From: Acidithiobacillus sp. YTS05
GTDB lineage: Bacteria > Pseudomonadota > Gammaproteobacteria > Acidithiobacillales > Acidithiobacillaceae
Direction of reading: 5' to 3'
DNA: 64,000 bases
NCBI RefSeq assembly: GCF_024396695.1
Contig: NZ_CP094359.1
Location: 2,596,001-2,660,000, forward strand
In this document: positions 9,060 to 18,209 of the stretch, piece after piece
Position numbering within the stretch: position 1 is the first letter of the stretch
Layout: every line of letters starts with the position of its first letter
Translations under genes and position numbers: made by a program
The notes under the pieces: model-generated
Databases searched by the model: none
What the model was told of the DNA's origin: nothing
Seen by the model: only the letters and a program-made list of their open reading frames with translations

Positions 9060-9064
9060 CACCG

Positions 9065-9556
9065 ATGAAAGTTCCCGAGATCCTCTTTCTGTGCACCGGC
9101 AACTCCTGCCGTTCCATCCTGGCCGAAGCCACCCTCAATGGCCTTGCCCAGGGCAGGCTCCACGCCAGCAGCGCCGGCAGCCATCCGGTGGGTTCTGTGC
9201 ACCCACGCAGCATCGCCCTTTTGGAGCGGGAAGGCTTTTCCACCGCCGGTCTCACCAGCAAATCCTGGGACGATCTGACCACTACCCCGGATATCGTCAT
9301 CACCGTCTGCGCCAGTGCCGCGGGTGAGACCTGCCCGGCCTATCTCGGTCCCGCCCTGCGCGCCCACTGGGGGGTCGACGATCCCGCCAAAGCGACGGGC
9401 AGCGAGGCGGAAATCGAGACCGCTTTTACGAAGGCCTATCGTATCCTGCGTCATCGCATCGAAGCGCTACTGCAACTGCCCGTTGCCGAATGGCTAGCCG
9501 AAGATCCCAAGCGCCTGCGCACGGAACTGGAACGCATTGGTCACAGTGAACCCTGA
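9065..9556 (+). CDS. arsC: ArsC arsenate reductase, low-molecular-weight phosphatase type
   Basis: A 163-residue protein with the P-loop LFLCTGNSCRS near its start (CX5R) and the later CASAAGETCPAY segment, which supplies the cysteine pair that relays the disulfide in thioredoxin-coupled ArsC. It reduces arsenate to arsenite for export by ArsB. WGVDDPAKATGSEAEIETAF is the conserved DP loop region. About 20 extra C-terminal residues compared with S. aureus ArsC. Cotranscribed with arsR and the following VOC gene. Confidence 0.93.
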   Translation: MKVPEILFLCTGNSCRSILAEATLNGLAQGRLHASSAGSHPVGSVHPRSIALLEREGFSTAGLTSKSWDDLTTTPDIVITVCASAAGETCPAYLGPALRAHWGVDDPAKATGSEAEIETAFTKAYRILRHRIEALLQLPVAEWLAEDPKRLRTELERIGHSEP

Positions 9557-9566
9557 GGATTACTGC

Positions 9567-10040
9567 ATGTCCACCGAGTTGTCTGCCCTGGTGCCCGCTC
9601 GCCAGGAATTTCATCTGAGCTTCCGGGTAACCGATCTTGCCCGCAGCACGGCCTTCTATCGGGACTTTTTCGGGGTTGAGCCCAGACAACAGACGGCGCG
9701 CTTCAGCACCTTCATCGTCCCCGATCTCTGCCTGAATCTGGTGATTCTCGTCAACGACCGGGACGAGCCCCTCGACACCTACAGCCTCTACCACGTGGGC
9801 CTGGGAGTGCGGAGCAAGGAGGCGGTGATTGCCGCCTACCATCGCGCCGTGGCCGCCGGTGCCGAGGTGGTCAAGCCACCGCGCAGCACCTGGCGCGGCA
9901 CCCCTCTACACGAACTCTGGCTGCGCGACCCCACCGGCTATCTTCTGGAGATCTACGCCCGCATGACCCCAACGGAACTCGCCACCATGCCCGCCGACCA
10001 GGAGCCGGTATTTCTGGTTCCAGGCACGGAACCACAGTAG
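9567..10040 (+). CDS. VOC-superfamily (glyoxalase/ArsI-like fold) protein
   Basis: A 157-residue vicinal-oxygen-chelate protein: FHLSFRVTDLARSTAFYRDFFGVEP at the start and a second half ending LRDPTGYLLEIYA. Candidate metal ligands are the His of FHLSF, the His of YHVGLGV and the Glu of LLEIY. Position as the last gene of an ars operon suggests ArsI (a C-As lyase), but the vicinal cysteine pair that ArsI uses to bind trivalent organoarsenicals is absent. I therefore call only the fold and leave substrate open. Confidence 0.75.
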   Translation: MSTELSALVPARQEFHLSFRVTDLARSTAFYRDFFGVEPRQQTARFSTFIVPDLCLNLVILVNDRDEPLDTYSLYHVGLGVRSKEAVIAAYHRAVAAGAEVVKPPRSTWRGTPLHELWLRDPTGYLLEIYARMTPTELATMPADQEPVFLVPGTEPQ

Positions 10041-10117
10041 ACGCAGCGCTTCCGTTACATCTGCCTCGTTGCCAAGAGTATACTCTGCAGACTATTGGAG
10101 TAGTGCGAGGAGTGTAG

Positions 10118-10708
10118 ATGATCCAAGATAACGCAGCCGCCATGGACAGCCTTGCAGATGCGCGCCCCATGCCCTGCGCGCTGCGAGCTTGGGAAGCCTC
10201 CGAGGCAGAATTGCGGCGATTTCTGCGCCGGCAATTGCAGGGCATGGCCGACCCCGGAGACTGCGACGATCTGCTCCACGATCTATTCCTCCGTTTGCTC
10301 CGTCAGGGCGGGGCGTTCTGCCAGGTGGACAATGCCCGCGCCTGGCTCTTTCAGGTGGCGCGCAACCTCGCCATCGATTACCAGCGGCGCTTGCGGCCGG
10401 ATAGCGAACTTCCCGAAGATCTGCCCGAAGATGTGATGGAAGTAGCTCCCATCGATGCTCTGGCACGCTGCCTGCCAGCGGCCCTCGCTCAATTATCGGA
10501 AGAGGATCGCGATATCCTGCTGCGCTGTGATCTGGAAGGCGTGCCCCAAGCGGAGTACGCGGAACAACAGAGTTTGTCCTTGCCCGCTGCTAAATCCCGT
10601 ATTCAGCGCGCCCGCCTGCGCCTGCGGCAAGTCTTGCTGCTGCGTTTTGGCGTGCGTTTCAGCCCCGACACCGGGCAGGTCTGTTGCCACGTTCCCCGCG
10701 TTCCCTGA
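10118..10708 (+). CDS. ECF-type RNA polymerase sigma factor (SigZ-like)
   Basis: A 196-residue sigma-70 family protein with region 2 (DCDDLLHDLFLRLLRQ, ARAWLFQVARNLAIDYQRR) and region 4 (LSEEDRDILLRCDLEGVPQAEYAEQ, AAKSRIQRARLRLRQVLL). The C-terminal tail after region 4 contains CC and H (TGQVCCHVP), a possible redox or metal switch as in SigZ-type factors. A GCGAGGAG ribosome-binding site precedes the start. It is followed by a secreted protein and a CMD protein, the likely regulon; no anti-sigma gene was recognised. Confidence 0.88.
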   Translation: MIQDNAAAMDSLADARPMPCALRAWEASEAELRRFLRRQLQGMADPGDCDDLLHDLFLRLLRQGGAFCQVDNARAWLFQVARNLAIDYQRRLRPDSELPEDLPEDVMEVAPIDALARCLPAALAQLSEEDRDILLRCDLEGVPQAEYAEQQSLSLPAAKSRIQRARLRLRQVLLLRFGVRFSPDTGQVCCHVPRVP

Positions 10709-10830
10709 CTGGCCCAGACAGGGTTAGGCCCGCCCCCTCCGAAAATGTCTGCAGAGCCACCCTCGTTGTATGCATCTTTTGTACGCCTCATACGTCTTAG
10801 ACTTAGCAACGGAATTGGGAGGAGTAGACG

Positions 10831-11799
10831 ATGAATAGAAGGGGCTTTTTGCTGACGAGTACTGGCGCGGGAGCTGCCGCCCTCCTGTCACCAGTGCTGG
10901 GCCACGGCGCCACCGCGGAAGCCGTGGATGCGAGTTACGCCGCCTTTCCCCAGAGCTATGTGGTGGAGTTTCGCGTACCACCGCCGCAACAGCAGGCCGT
11001 ACTACAGGCCGTAACTGTACTAAGCAAAGAGTTGCAAGGACGGACAGGCTTTCTGGGTGCTACCCTCAAGCAGATGCAGGGAGAGTCCACCATGGTCAAG
11101 AACTACCCTCCGGTATTCAAGGGAATATTGGCCGCGGCGAGTGTCGAATCGGCATCAGAAGGGCGTTTACCCTATGCCAATGTATTACTCCTGCGCTTTG
11201 CCAATGCCGCCGCAATGCCCCGCGCCGACCTGGATGCTTGGGTGCAAAATCGTCTCGCCCCGCATGTCCAATTCACGCCTCCCGGCGCGTCAGAGTCTCT
11301 GGAATTCACGCCGCTGACGGGGGTCTACGCAACGCTCATCGCTGGTGATCGTCATGCAATTTACGATGCGCTAACCTCGATTACCCAGTTCCTTACGCGG
11401 CAGGACGATACGCCACAGCGGAAACTCGTCACCGTCATCAATCACGTGATGGTTCCCGACACACTGCACACCGAGCTGGAGGCCAAGGTCGGACCGCTCC
11501 TGAAAGTCGCCCAAAACACCTTTGAGCCCAAGGATGATCCCAATGGCGTAGGGCAAGCCGGCAGCCGCGACAATCGCGATTATCGCAAGGCGGTGAGCAC
11601 CGAGATTCTGGTCAATACTGAGCCCTATGGGTCCTTGCGCAACTACCTGATGCACGGGGTATGGGAATCGGTTTGGGATCATGAAAATTCCCACCTCGAC
11701 CCGCGCTTCCAACACGCCTTTATGGCGGTGGCACCCTACGTGGTTTCGGGTCCGGTGGAGCCCTTCTACCACACCCTGTTTTTGGAAAATCGCGCGTAA
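10831..11799 (+). CDS. hypothetical exported protein with twin-arginine-like signal
   Basis: A 322-residue protein starting MNRRGFLLTSTGAGAAALLSP, a signal with RRGF that could use the Tat route, cleaved near GHGATAEA. The body appears to hold two ferredoxin-like alpha/beta halves (YVVEFRVPPPQQQAVLQAVTVLS...; RKLVTVINHVMVPDTLHTELEAKV...), a pattern seen in dimeric alpha-beta barrel proteins. No catalytic motif is recognised. A GGGAGGAG ribosome-binding site precedes the start. It lies in the ECF sigma operon. Confidence 0.65.
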   Translation: MNRRGFLLTSTGAGAAALLSPVLGHGATAEAVDASYAAFPQSYVVEFRVPPPQQQAVLQAVTVLSKELQGRTGFLGATLKQMQGESTMVKNYPPVFKGILAAASVESASEGRLPYANVLLLRFANAAAMPRADLDAWVQNRLAPHVQFTPPGASESLEFTPLTGVYATLIAGDRHAIYDALTSITQFLTRQDDTPQRKLVTVINHVMVPDTLHTELEAKVGPLLKVAQNTFEPKDDPNGVGQAGSRDNRDYRKAVSTEILVNTEPYGSLRNYLMHGVWESVWDHENSHLDPRFQHAFMAVAPYVVSGPVEPFYHTLFLENRA

Positions 11800-11826
11800 G
11801 CTGTCTATCTGAAGGAGAATACCCGC

Positions 11827-12201
11827 ATGTCCGATACATCCCGTCCCAGCCCCGAGCAGATCCTTGCCGGTATGCGACAAGCCATGGGCCGTGCACCCAG
11901 TGCCATCGAAAAGTCGGTGGCGGCCGATGCCGATCTGATTCACGAACACATGCGTTCTCGCGCCTTCGCCATGCCCGCTGAGGGAGCGCTGGACGATGAA
12001 ACGCGCACGCTGATTTACCTCGCGGCGGCCTTGGCTGGGTCGAGTCATGCCTGCATCCAGGCCATGGCCGACAAAGTTGCGCAACAGAAGATACCGGCTG
12101 CCAAGGTCGTAGAAACGGTGCGTATTGCGCGCTATGCCATGGCTACCAAGGTCATTGGCGATGCCGAGCCGGTCTTTGCCGTGTTGGGAGCTAGCGACTG
12201 A
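11827..12201 (+). CDS. carboxymuconolactone decarboxylase (AhpD-like) family protein
   Basis: A 124-residue all-helical protein with the CMD core DETRTLIYLAAALAGSSHACIQAMADKV. AhpD enzymes have CxxC followed by His; here the first cysteine is replaced (SSHAC), so only one cysteine remains and thiol-disulfide reductase activity is doubtful. KVVETVRIARYAMATKVIGDA is the following conserved helix. It is 27 bases after the exported protein gene with a GAAGGAG site, consistent with one operon. Possible oxidative-stress role. Confidence 0.75.
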   Translation: MSDTSRPSPEQILAGMRQAMGRAPSAIEKSVAADADLIHEHMRSRAFAMPAEGALDDETRTLIYLAAALAGSSHACIQAMADKVAQQKIPAAKVVETVRIARYAMATKVIGDAEPVFAVLGASD

Positions 12202-12285
12202 GGGCCTTCCAGAAAGTGCGGGCGTTTTCCGCCGCTCTCGACGCCGCGTGAACTGAGGCATAGACACAGTAAGGGGTGAGGACTG

Positions 12286-12885
12286 GTGAGCCGTTTGGGA
12301 CCTTTGGGAGAAAAAGCCCGGCAAGCGGCGGCGGCACGCATGCGGCTCATCCCGATTTTGCCCTTTGCCATTCCTTTGGTACTGCTCCCCCTCCTGCCGC
12401 TTGCCTTGTGGAAGGCCGATGATCCCCAAGGTTTTTTAGCACAACGTGGGGATCTGCTGTTTGGGCTCTTGATCTTCATTGTGGCGGTGCGCTTCTTGCT
12501 GCTGGACCTCATGTTGTTCTATGTCTCGCGGGCGCGCCGCTCCCTACATCTGGATCTATTGCAGATCGTTTTCTTATATCTCGAAGTCACGGTGGTAACG
12601 CTACTGTACTTTGCACTGCTCTATGACCTGTATGGGGTCTTTCATCTGTTTCAGTACAGTGGCCCAAATGCCGCGCAGCAGGCCCTGTGCCTGAACGGTC
12701 ACGACCTGCTGCTCTCGTTGTACATATCCACCGAATTTTTTACCACCTTGGGCAACGGTGACTGGATACCGCGCACCCTCAATGCCATGTTGTCGGCGGG
12801 GATCGAGGCCCTACTGGGCTTTGTGCAGGGAGGGGTGTTTTTTGCCGTCTTGATTTACGCCCACCAGGATCGGACGGAGAAGTGA
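12286..12885 (+). CDS. two-TM ion channel-like membrane protein
   Basis: A 199-residue membrane protein with about five hydrophobic segments. Near residues 145-157, ISTEFFTTLGNGDW resembles the pore helix and selectivity filter of K+ channels (TxGxGD), followed by a last TM helix (GIEALLGFVQGGVFFAVLIYA), so it fits the Ion_trans_2 family. GTG start at 12286. The filter TLGNGD departs from TVGYGD, so K+ selectivity is uncertain. It is probably the end of the sigma-factor cluster. Confidence 0.7.
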   Translation: MSRLGPLGEKARQAAAARMRLIPILPFAIPLVLLPLLPLALWKADDPQGFLAQRGDLLFGLLIFIVAVRFLLLDLMLFYVSRARRSLHLDLLQIVFLYLEVTVVTLLYFALLYDLYGVFHLFQYSGPNAAQQALCLNGHDLLLSLYISTEFFTTLGNGDWIPRTLNAMLSAGIEALLGFVQGGVFFAVLIYAHQDRTEK

Positions 12886-12987
12886 GATGACCACACTTCG
12901 TGCCGCACTCGCCCAATCTCCTGCTATACTTCGGACGTCCACATCCAATGTGACGACCAAAAGAGCCTTGTGCCACCGGGGAACACC

Positions 12988-14304
12988 ATGCCAAAACGAC
13001 CGCGCGCCGTACTCCTTGCCGCGTTGCTTATCTTCAGCGCCACTGGGGCGCAGGCCGAAAACCTGCTTTCGGCCTATGAGCAGGCCTACCGCAGCGATCC
13101 GGCCCTGGCTGAGGCGCGCGCGCAGTTGCAGGCCACGCTTCAGGACAAGCCGGCAGCGCGGGCGGCGCTGTTGCCGCACCTCCGGCTAGGGGCGAGCGTG
13201 GGCTACAACACGGGCACCTTTTCCGGCTTTGCCGGGCTCGACCTGAGCAAGGCCTATCTGTCGGACAGTTACAGTGTCACCCTCACCCAGTCGGTTTTCG
13301 ACGGGCAGAGCTACGTGGCGCTGCGTCAAGCCGACAGTCGCATCCAGGCGCAGACGGCGGCACTGCTGTACACGCAGCAGCAGTTGGCCCTGCGCGTGGC
13401 CACGGCCTATTTCAAGGTGCTGGAAGCGCAGTCCCAGGAGCGTATTGCCGAGCGTCAGCGACGCCTGCTGGAGAGCATCTACCGGCAGACGGAGGCGGCC
13501 CTGAAGGTGGGCACCGGCGATATCGTTGCCGTGCGTGAGGCCCGAGCGCGCCTCGATGCAGCGCGGTCGGACCGGATCCGTGCCCGCAATGCGGTGTCCG
13601 TCGCCGAGCGCGGCCTGGAGCGCCTCACCCACGCGCCCGTTGGTCATCTGGAGGATCTCCGGCCCTTTACCGCCGAAGGTCCGAAGCCGGACGACATGGA
13701 CGCTTGGGTTCAGGCGGCCATCCGGGATCAGCCGCTGATGCACGAGGCCGAGGCGCAGCTGCGTACGGCCCAGGAAGCGGTGCAGTACCAGCAGCGGGCG
13801 CGCTGGCCCAAGGTGGACCTGCAGGGCATCGCGCAGCATGTGCATGGCAATCCCTTTCCGGGATTCAATGAGAATCAGGCGGGGGTGAGCCTCAATCTAT
13901 CCATGCCCATTTATCAAGGTGGAAGCATCTCCAGTGGGGTGCAGAAGGCCCAAGCCCTCAGCGTGGCGCAGGTGGATCACGTCGGCAGCGTGCGCGATCG
14001 GGTACGGCTGGATACGCAGACGGCTTTCCTCAACCTCAAGGACAGCGTGGCTCAGTTGGCCTCGGCCAAGGCGGCCGTGGAGTCGGCAAAGATTTCCCTG
14101 GAGGGTACCCGCAAGGGTTATGAGGTGGGCACGCGCTCCATCATCGACCTGCTGCAGACGGCCACGGACTACATCCGCGCCGAGCAGGACTACAACGTCG
14201 CCCTCTACAATCAGGTGCTCGCGCGCGTCCAGTTGAAAGCAGCCGCCGGACAACTGGATCTGCAGGATCTGCAGGCCGTGAACGGTCTGCTGCAAACGGA
14301 TTGA
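12988..14304 (+). CDS. TolC-family outer membrane efflux protein
   Basis: A 438-residue outer-membrane channel with a cleavable signal (MPKRPRAVLLAALLIFSATGAQAE) and the two repeated helical/barrel halves of TolC (ENLLSAYEQAYRSDPALAEARAQL; ALKVGTGDIVAVREARARL; KGYEVGTRSIIDLLQTATDYIRAEQDYN). The ATG at 12988 follows GGGGAA and starts the signal peptide; an upstream GTG adds six residues. It begins an exporter operon with HlyD, ABC ATPase and two permeases and would form the outer duct of a tripartite pump. Confidence 0.92.
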   Translation: MPKRPRAVLLAALLIFSATGAQAENLLSAYEQAYRSDPALAEARAQLQATLQDKPAARAALLPHLRLGASVGYNTGTFSGFAGLDLSKAYLSDSYSVTLTQSVFDGQSYVALRQADSRIQAQTAALLYTQQQLALRVATAYFKVLEAQSQERIAERQRRLLESIYRQTEAALKVGTGDIVAVREARARLDAARSDRIRARNAVSVAERGLERLTHAPVGHLEDLRPFTAEGPKPDDMDAWVQAAIRDQPLMHEAEAQLRTAQEAVQYQQRARWPKVDLQGIAQHVHGNPFPGFNENQAGVSLNLSMPIYQGGSISSGVQKAQALSVAQVDHVGSVRDRVRLDTQTAFLNLKDSVAQLASAKAAVESAKISLEGTRKGYEVGTRSIIDLLQTATDYIRAEQDYNVALYNQVLARVQLKAAAGQLDLQDLQAVNGLLQTD

Positions 14305-14330
14305 AGACACCATCAGAAAGGAAGCTTGTC

Positions 14331-15365
14331 ATGGCCAGCAAAAAGAAACGCCTCCTCCTGCTGCTTCTGCTTTTGGTCACTGGCGCTGGGGTGGCCTACT
14401 GGTGGACCCACCGTCCGGTAGCCAATCCCCATATCCTGACGATCTACGGCGACATCGACATTCGCCAGGTACAGGCAGCTTTCAACGACAGCGGACGCGT
14501 GCAACGCTTGCTCGTCCAGGAAGGCGACCGCGTCCGAAGGGGACAGTTGTTGGCGGAGTTGGACCCCGTGCGTTTCCAGGATGCCGTCGCTCGGGATCGG
14601 GCCGCGGTAGCGGCCCAGGAGCAGGTTTTGGCGCGCCTATTGGCGGGTTCCCGCCCGGAGGAGATCGCCGAAGCCCGGGCTCAAGTAGCGGCCGCCCGGG
14701 CGACCCTGGAGAATGCCGAGGTCACCTGGCGGCGCCAAAAGGCTCTGGCGGCCGAACAGTACGTTCCCAAACAGAGCCTCGATAATGCCGCCGCTGCGTT
14801 GAAGACGGCGCGCGCCGATCTGGAACGAAGCCAACAAGCCCTGGCTCTCGCTGTCAAAGGACCGCGTAAGGAAGACATCGCCGCAGCCCGGGCTCAACTC
14901 CAGGCCGACCGCGCGGCTCTGGCCCTGGCGGAGCGGGAATTGCGGGACACCAAGCTCTATGCACCGGAAGATGGGGTCGTCCAGGACCGCATTGTCGAAC
15001 CCGGCGACATGGTTTCGCCAGCCACCCCGGTCTTTACCCTGGCCCTCGACAACCCGGTCTGGGTGCGCGCCTATCTGCCGGAGACGGCCTTGGGCAAAGT
15101 GCGGCTGGGCATGCGGGCGCAGATCATAAGCGACTCCTTCCCCGGTAAGCGGTTTGCGGGATGGGTGGGCTTCATCTCGCCAACGGCGGAGTTCACCCCC
15201 AAGACGGTGCAAACCGCGGAACTACGCACGGAGCTCGTTTACCGAGTGCGGGTCTATGCCTGCAATCCGCAACACGAGTTGCGCCTGGGTATGCCGGTAA
15301 CGGTGCAGATCCCCCTGCAGAACAACCAGCCCCAGGCCCGCTCCGAGCACCCCTGTGGCCACTGA
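14331..15365 (+). CDS. HlyD/YbhG-type membrane fusion protein
   Basis: A 344-residue periplasmic adaptor anchored by one N-terminal TM segment (RLLLLLLLLVTGAGVAYWW). GDIDIRQVQAAFNDSGRVQRLLVQEGDRVRRGQLLAELDP is the first lipoyl half-motif, followed by a long Ala/Gln-rich coiled-coil hairpin, the second half (LYAPEDGVVQDRIVEPGDMVSP) and a beta-barrel domain. GAAAGGAAG precedes the start. It overlaps the ATPase start by 11 bases. Together with the downstream genes it matches the ybhGFSR layout. Confidence 0.92.
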   Translation: MASKKKRLLLLLLLLVTGAGVAYWWTHRPVANPHILTIYGDIDIRQVQAAFNDSGRVQRLLVQEGDRVRRGQLLAELDPVRFQDAVARDRAAVAAQEQVLARLLAGSRPEEIAEARAQVAAARATLENAEVTWRRQKALAAEQYVPKQSLDNAAAALKTARADLERSQQALALAVKGPRKEDIAAARAQLQADRAALALAERELRDTKLYAPEDGVVQDRIVEPGDMVSPATPVFTLALDNPVWVRAYLPETALGKVRLGMRAQIISDSFPGKRFAGWVGFISPTAEFTPKTVQTAELRTELVYRVRVYACNPQHELRLGMPVTVQIPLQNNQPQARSEHPCGH

Positions 15366-17097
15366 GACGCCCACTACCAGCCCCCTACGCTTTGCGGGGG
15401 TGCGCAAGCGCTTCCAGCGCGGCAAGGATGCGGTCCTCGCCCTCGATGGCCTGAACCTGGAACTCACCCCTGGCCAAGTGACGGGTCTGCTGGGACCCGA
15501 CGGGGCCGGCAAGACCACCCTCATCCGCCTCGCTGCGGGCCTCCTGCGCCCCAGCGAAGGCAAGGTATTTCTTTTTGGCCAGGAGCTCAGCACCGGCACG
15601 ACGGATCTGCAGGAGAAGATTGGGTACATGCCCCAGCGCTTCGGCCTCTACGAAGACCTCACGGTGCAGGAGAATCTCGATCTCTACAGCGACTTACAGG
15701 GACTTGCACCGGAGCAGGCGCGCAACCGCCAACAGGATCTCCTGAAGCTGACGGCGCTGGGGCCCTTTGGCAAGCGGCGCGCCGGAGCCCTCTCTGGTGG
15801 TATGAAGCAGAAGCTGGGCTTGGCCTGCGCCTTGCTGCGGGCACCTCAGCTCTTGCTTCTCGACGAGCCCACCGTGGGAGTAGATCCCATCGCCCGTCGC
15901 GAGCTCTGGGAGATCATCCAGAGCCTGCGCGGCGCTGGAACGACGGTCTTGATGAGCACCGCCTATTTTGACGAGGCCGAGCGTTGCGATGCCATTGTCC
16001 TGCTCCACGAGGGCAAGTTGCTCCGGCAGGGGAACCCGCAGAGCTTCACCGATCCTCTGCGCGGGAGGTGCTTTTTGGTACGCCACCACGAAATGCGGCG
16101 CCGCGCCCTACGCGAGTCTTTGCAGCAGCGCCCGGGGGTACGGGATGCGCGGATCGTTGCCGACGGCATCCGCGTGCTTACCGGGCCGGAGCCGGTGACA
16201 CCTGCCGCCGACGAGCAGTGGGAGCCCATATCACCAGCCTTCGAGGATGCCTTTGTAGAACTCTTGGGCTCGGGAACGACGGCGACGGTCAACACGGCTC
16301 CGACAACTACGACCATCACCGATGGTAAGGCTGCTGAGGCGGTGGTGGAAGTGGAGGGCTTACGCAAGTTCTTTGGGCACTTCGAGGCGGTCAAAAGCAG
16401 CACGTTTAGCGTGCGCCGCGGAGAAATCTTTGGTCTATTGGGGGCCAACGGCGCCGGCAAAACCACGACCTTTCGCATGCTCTGCGGTCTTTTGTCACCC
16501 TCTGCCGGTACCCTGCGCGTGGCCGGAGTCGACATGCGCCGGGCAAGCAGCGCTGCCCGCGCTCGCATCGGTTATGTGGCGCAAAAATTCGCCCTCTACG
16601 GCAACCTCAGCGTCGATCAGAATCTCGCCTTTTTTGCTGCCGCCTATGGCCTGCGCGGCAAGCAACGGGCTGCGGCCATTGCCCGCGTGCGCGAGGAGTT
16701 TCAGCTTGCTCCCTACGGCCCCGTCAATGCCGACAACCTGCCCCTGGGCATCAAACAGCGCCTGGCTTTGGCCTGTGCCCTCCTCCACGAACCGCCCATC
16801 CTGTTTTTGGACTAGCCGACTTCGGGGGTGGACCCCTTGGCGCGCCGGGAGTTCTGGCAGCGCATCAATGCGCTGGCGGCACAGGGAGTGACGGTGCTCA
16901 TCACCACCCACTTCATGGACGAAGCGGAATACTGCGATCGACTGGTCTTGATGTCTTTGGGGGAAATCCTCGCGCAGGGCAGCCCCGCCGAGCTACGGGC
17001 GCAGGCCAAAAGCCCAGAACACCCGGACCCGAGTATGGAAGATGCCTTCATCAAGCTCATCGAAGCCTATGAGAGCCAGATCCGGAGGGCCTCGTGA
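15355..17097 (+). pseudogene. double-NBD ABC transporter ATPase (YbhF-like) interrupted by an amber codon in Walker B
   Basis: GTG start at 15355, overlapping the adaptor gene. NBD1 is complete: Walker A GPDGAGKTT, signature LSGGMKQK, Walker B LLLDEPTVGVDP. NBD2 has Walker A GANGAGKTT and LPLGIKQRLALACALLHEPPILFLD, then TAG (16813-16815), then PTSGVDPLARREFW... in the same frame to 17097. The stop thus replaces the catalytic glutamate of the D-E-P-T box, a single-base change from GAG. Without suppression the product is 486 residues and NBD2 is dead. An internal start at 16828 could make the 89-residue remainder. Sequencing error is possible. A readthrough product would be 580 residues, the family size. 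Confidence 0.85.
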
Positions 17098-18209
17098 ACT
17101 CCCGGCGCCTGCGCGGACTCATCCGCAAAGAGTTCCTGCAGATCCTGCGCGATCCCTCGGCCATCGCCATCGCCTTTTTTCTACCGGTGTTCCTGCTCTT
17201 TCTCTTCGGTTATGGGGTGTCCCTCGATGCCCGCCACATTCCCCTGGCGGTGGTGGTGGACCAGCCAACGGCAGAAACCAGCGCCTTTGTTGGCGGCCTG
17301 CAGCAGTCCTTCTATTTTGCGCCGAAACTGTTCCCCAGCATGCAACAGGCGCAGGCCGCCCTCATGGAACGACGGGTGGATGGTATCGTCTGGCTGCGTT
17401 CCAATTTCAGCCGCCAAATTCTGCAGGGGAATACCGCCTCCATCGGGGTCTTTGTCAACGGCGTGGATGCCAACAATGCCCGTATCGCTGAAGGCTACCT
17501 GCAAGGGGTCTGGCAGAATTGGTTACAACAACGCGCACTGGCGGCCGGACATCCCTTGATCGTCCCGGTCGATGGCAAGGATCGGATCTGGTTCAACCCC
17601 GCCCTGCGCAGTCGAGACTATCTGGTGCCGGGACTGATTGCGGTCATCATGACTCTGATTGGCGCCCTACTCACCGCCCTGGTGGTAGCCCGCGAGTGGG
17701 AGCGGGGGACCATGGAGGCACTCATGGCAACCCCGGCGCAAATGGCCGAGATTCTGCTCGGCAAGCTGATTCCTTACTACTTTATGGGTATGGGCGGCAT
17801 GCTGCTCTCGGTGGCTTTGGCGGTTTGGCTCTTTGCTGTTCCCCTGCGCGGCAGTTTTGCCATCCTGCTGCTCGCCTCGACCCTCTTCTTGCTGGTCGCC
17901 CTGGGCATGGGGCTACTCATCTCCAGCGTGGCACGCAACCAGTTCGTAGCGGGGCAGATTGCCATCATCGTCACCTTCCTGCCGGCCTTCATCCTCTCGG
18001 GTTTCATCTTTTACATCCCGTCCATGCCGACGGCCATCCAGGTGATTACCCATATCGTCGCTGCGCGCTATTTCGTGAGCATTCTCCAGACCCTGTTCCT
18101 TGCCGGTAACGTCTGGTCCATCATCCTCTGGAATAGCCTTGCCCTGTTGCTGATGGCCATCTTTTTTCTGGGCGTGACCCTGCGCCGCTCGCACAAGAGG
18201 CTGGACTGA
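17094..18209 (+). CDS. ABC-2 type permease (YbhS-like)
   Basis: A 371-residue inner-membrane protein. One N-terminal TM helix (AIAIAFFLPVFLLFLFGYGVSL) is followed by a large periplasmic domain and five C-terminal TM helices, with REWERGTMEALMATPAQMAEILLGKLIPYY, the conserved ABC-2 EQGTxExLL-like loop. GTG start overlaps the ATPase stop by four bases. It forms the membrane pore with the next permease. LSGFIFYIPSMPTAIQ is typical of the family. Confidence 0.92.
   Translation: MNSRRLRGLIRKEFLQILRDPSAIAIAFFLPVFLLFLFGYGVSLDARHIPLAVVVDQPTAETSAFVGGLQQSFYFAPKLFPSMQQAQAALMERRVDGIVWLRSNFSRQILQGNTASIGVFVNGVDANNARIAEGYLQGVWQNWLQQRALAAGHPLIVPVDGKDRIWFNPALRSRDYLVPGLIAVIMTLIGALLTALVVAREWERGTMEALMATPAQMAEILLGKLIPYYFMGMGGMLLSVALAVWLFAVPLRGSFAILLLASTLFLLVALGMGLLISSVARNQFVAGQIAIIVTFLPAFILSGFIFYIPSMPTAIQVITHIVAARYFVSILQTLFLAGNVWSIILWNSLALLLMAIFFLGVTLRRSHKRLD

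Noticed and set aside
9567..10040. assigning the VOC protein as ArsI C-As lyase
   Set aside because: The vicinal cysteine pair that binds trivalent organoarsenicals in ArsI is missing.
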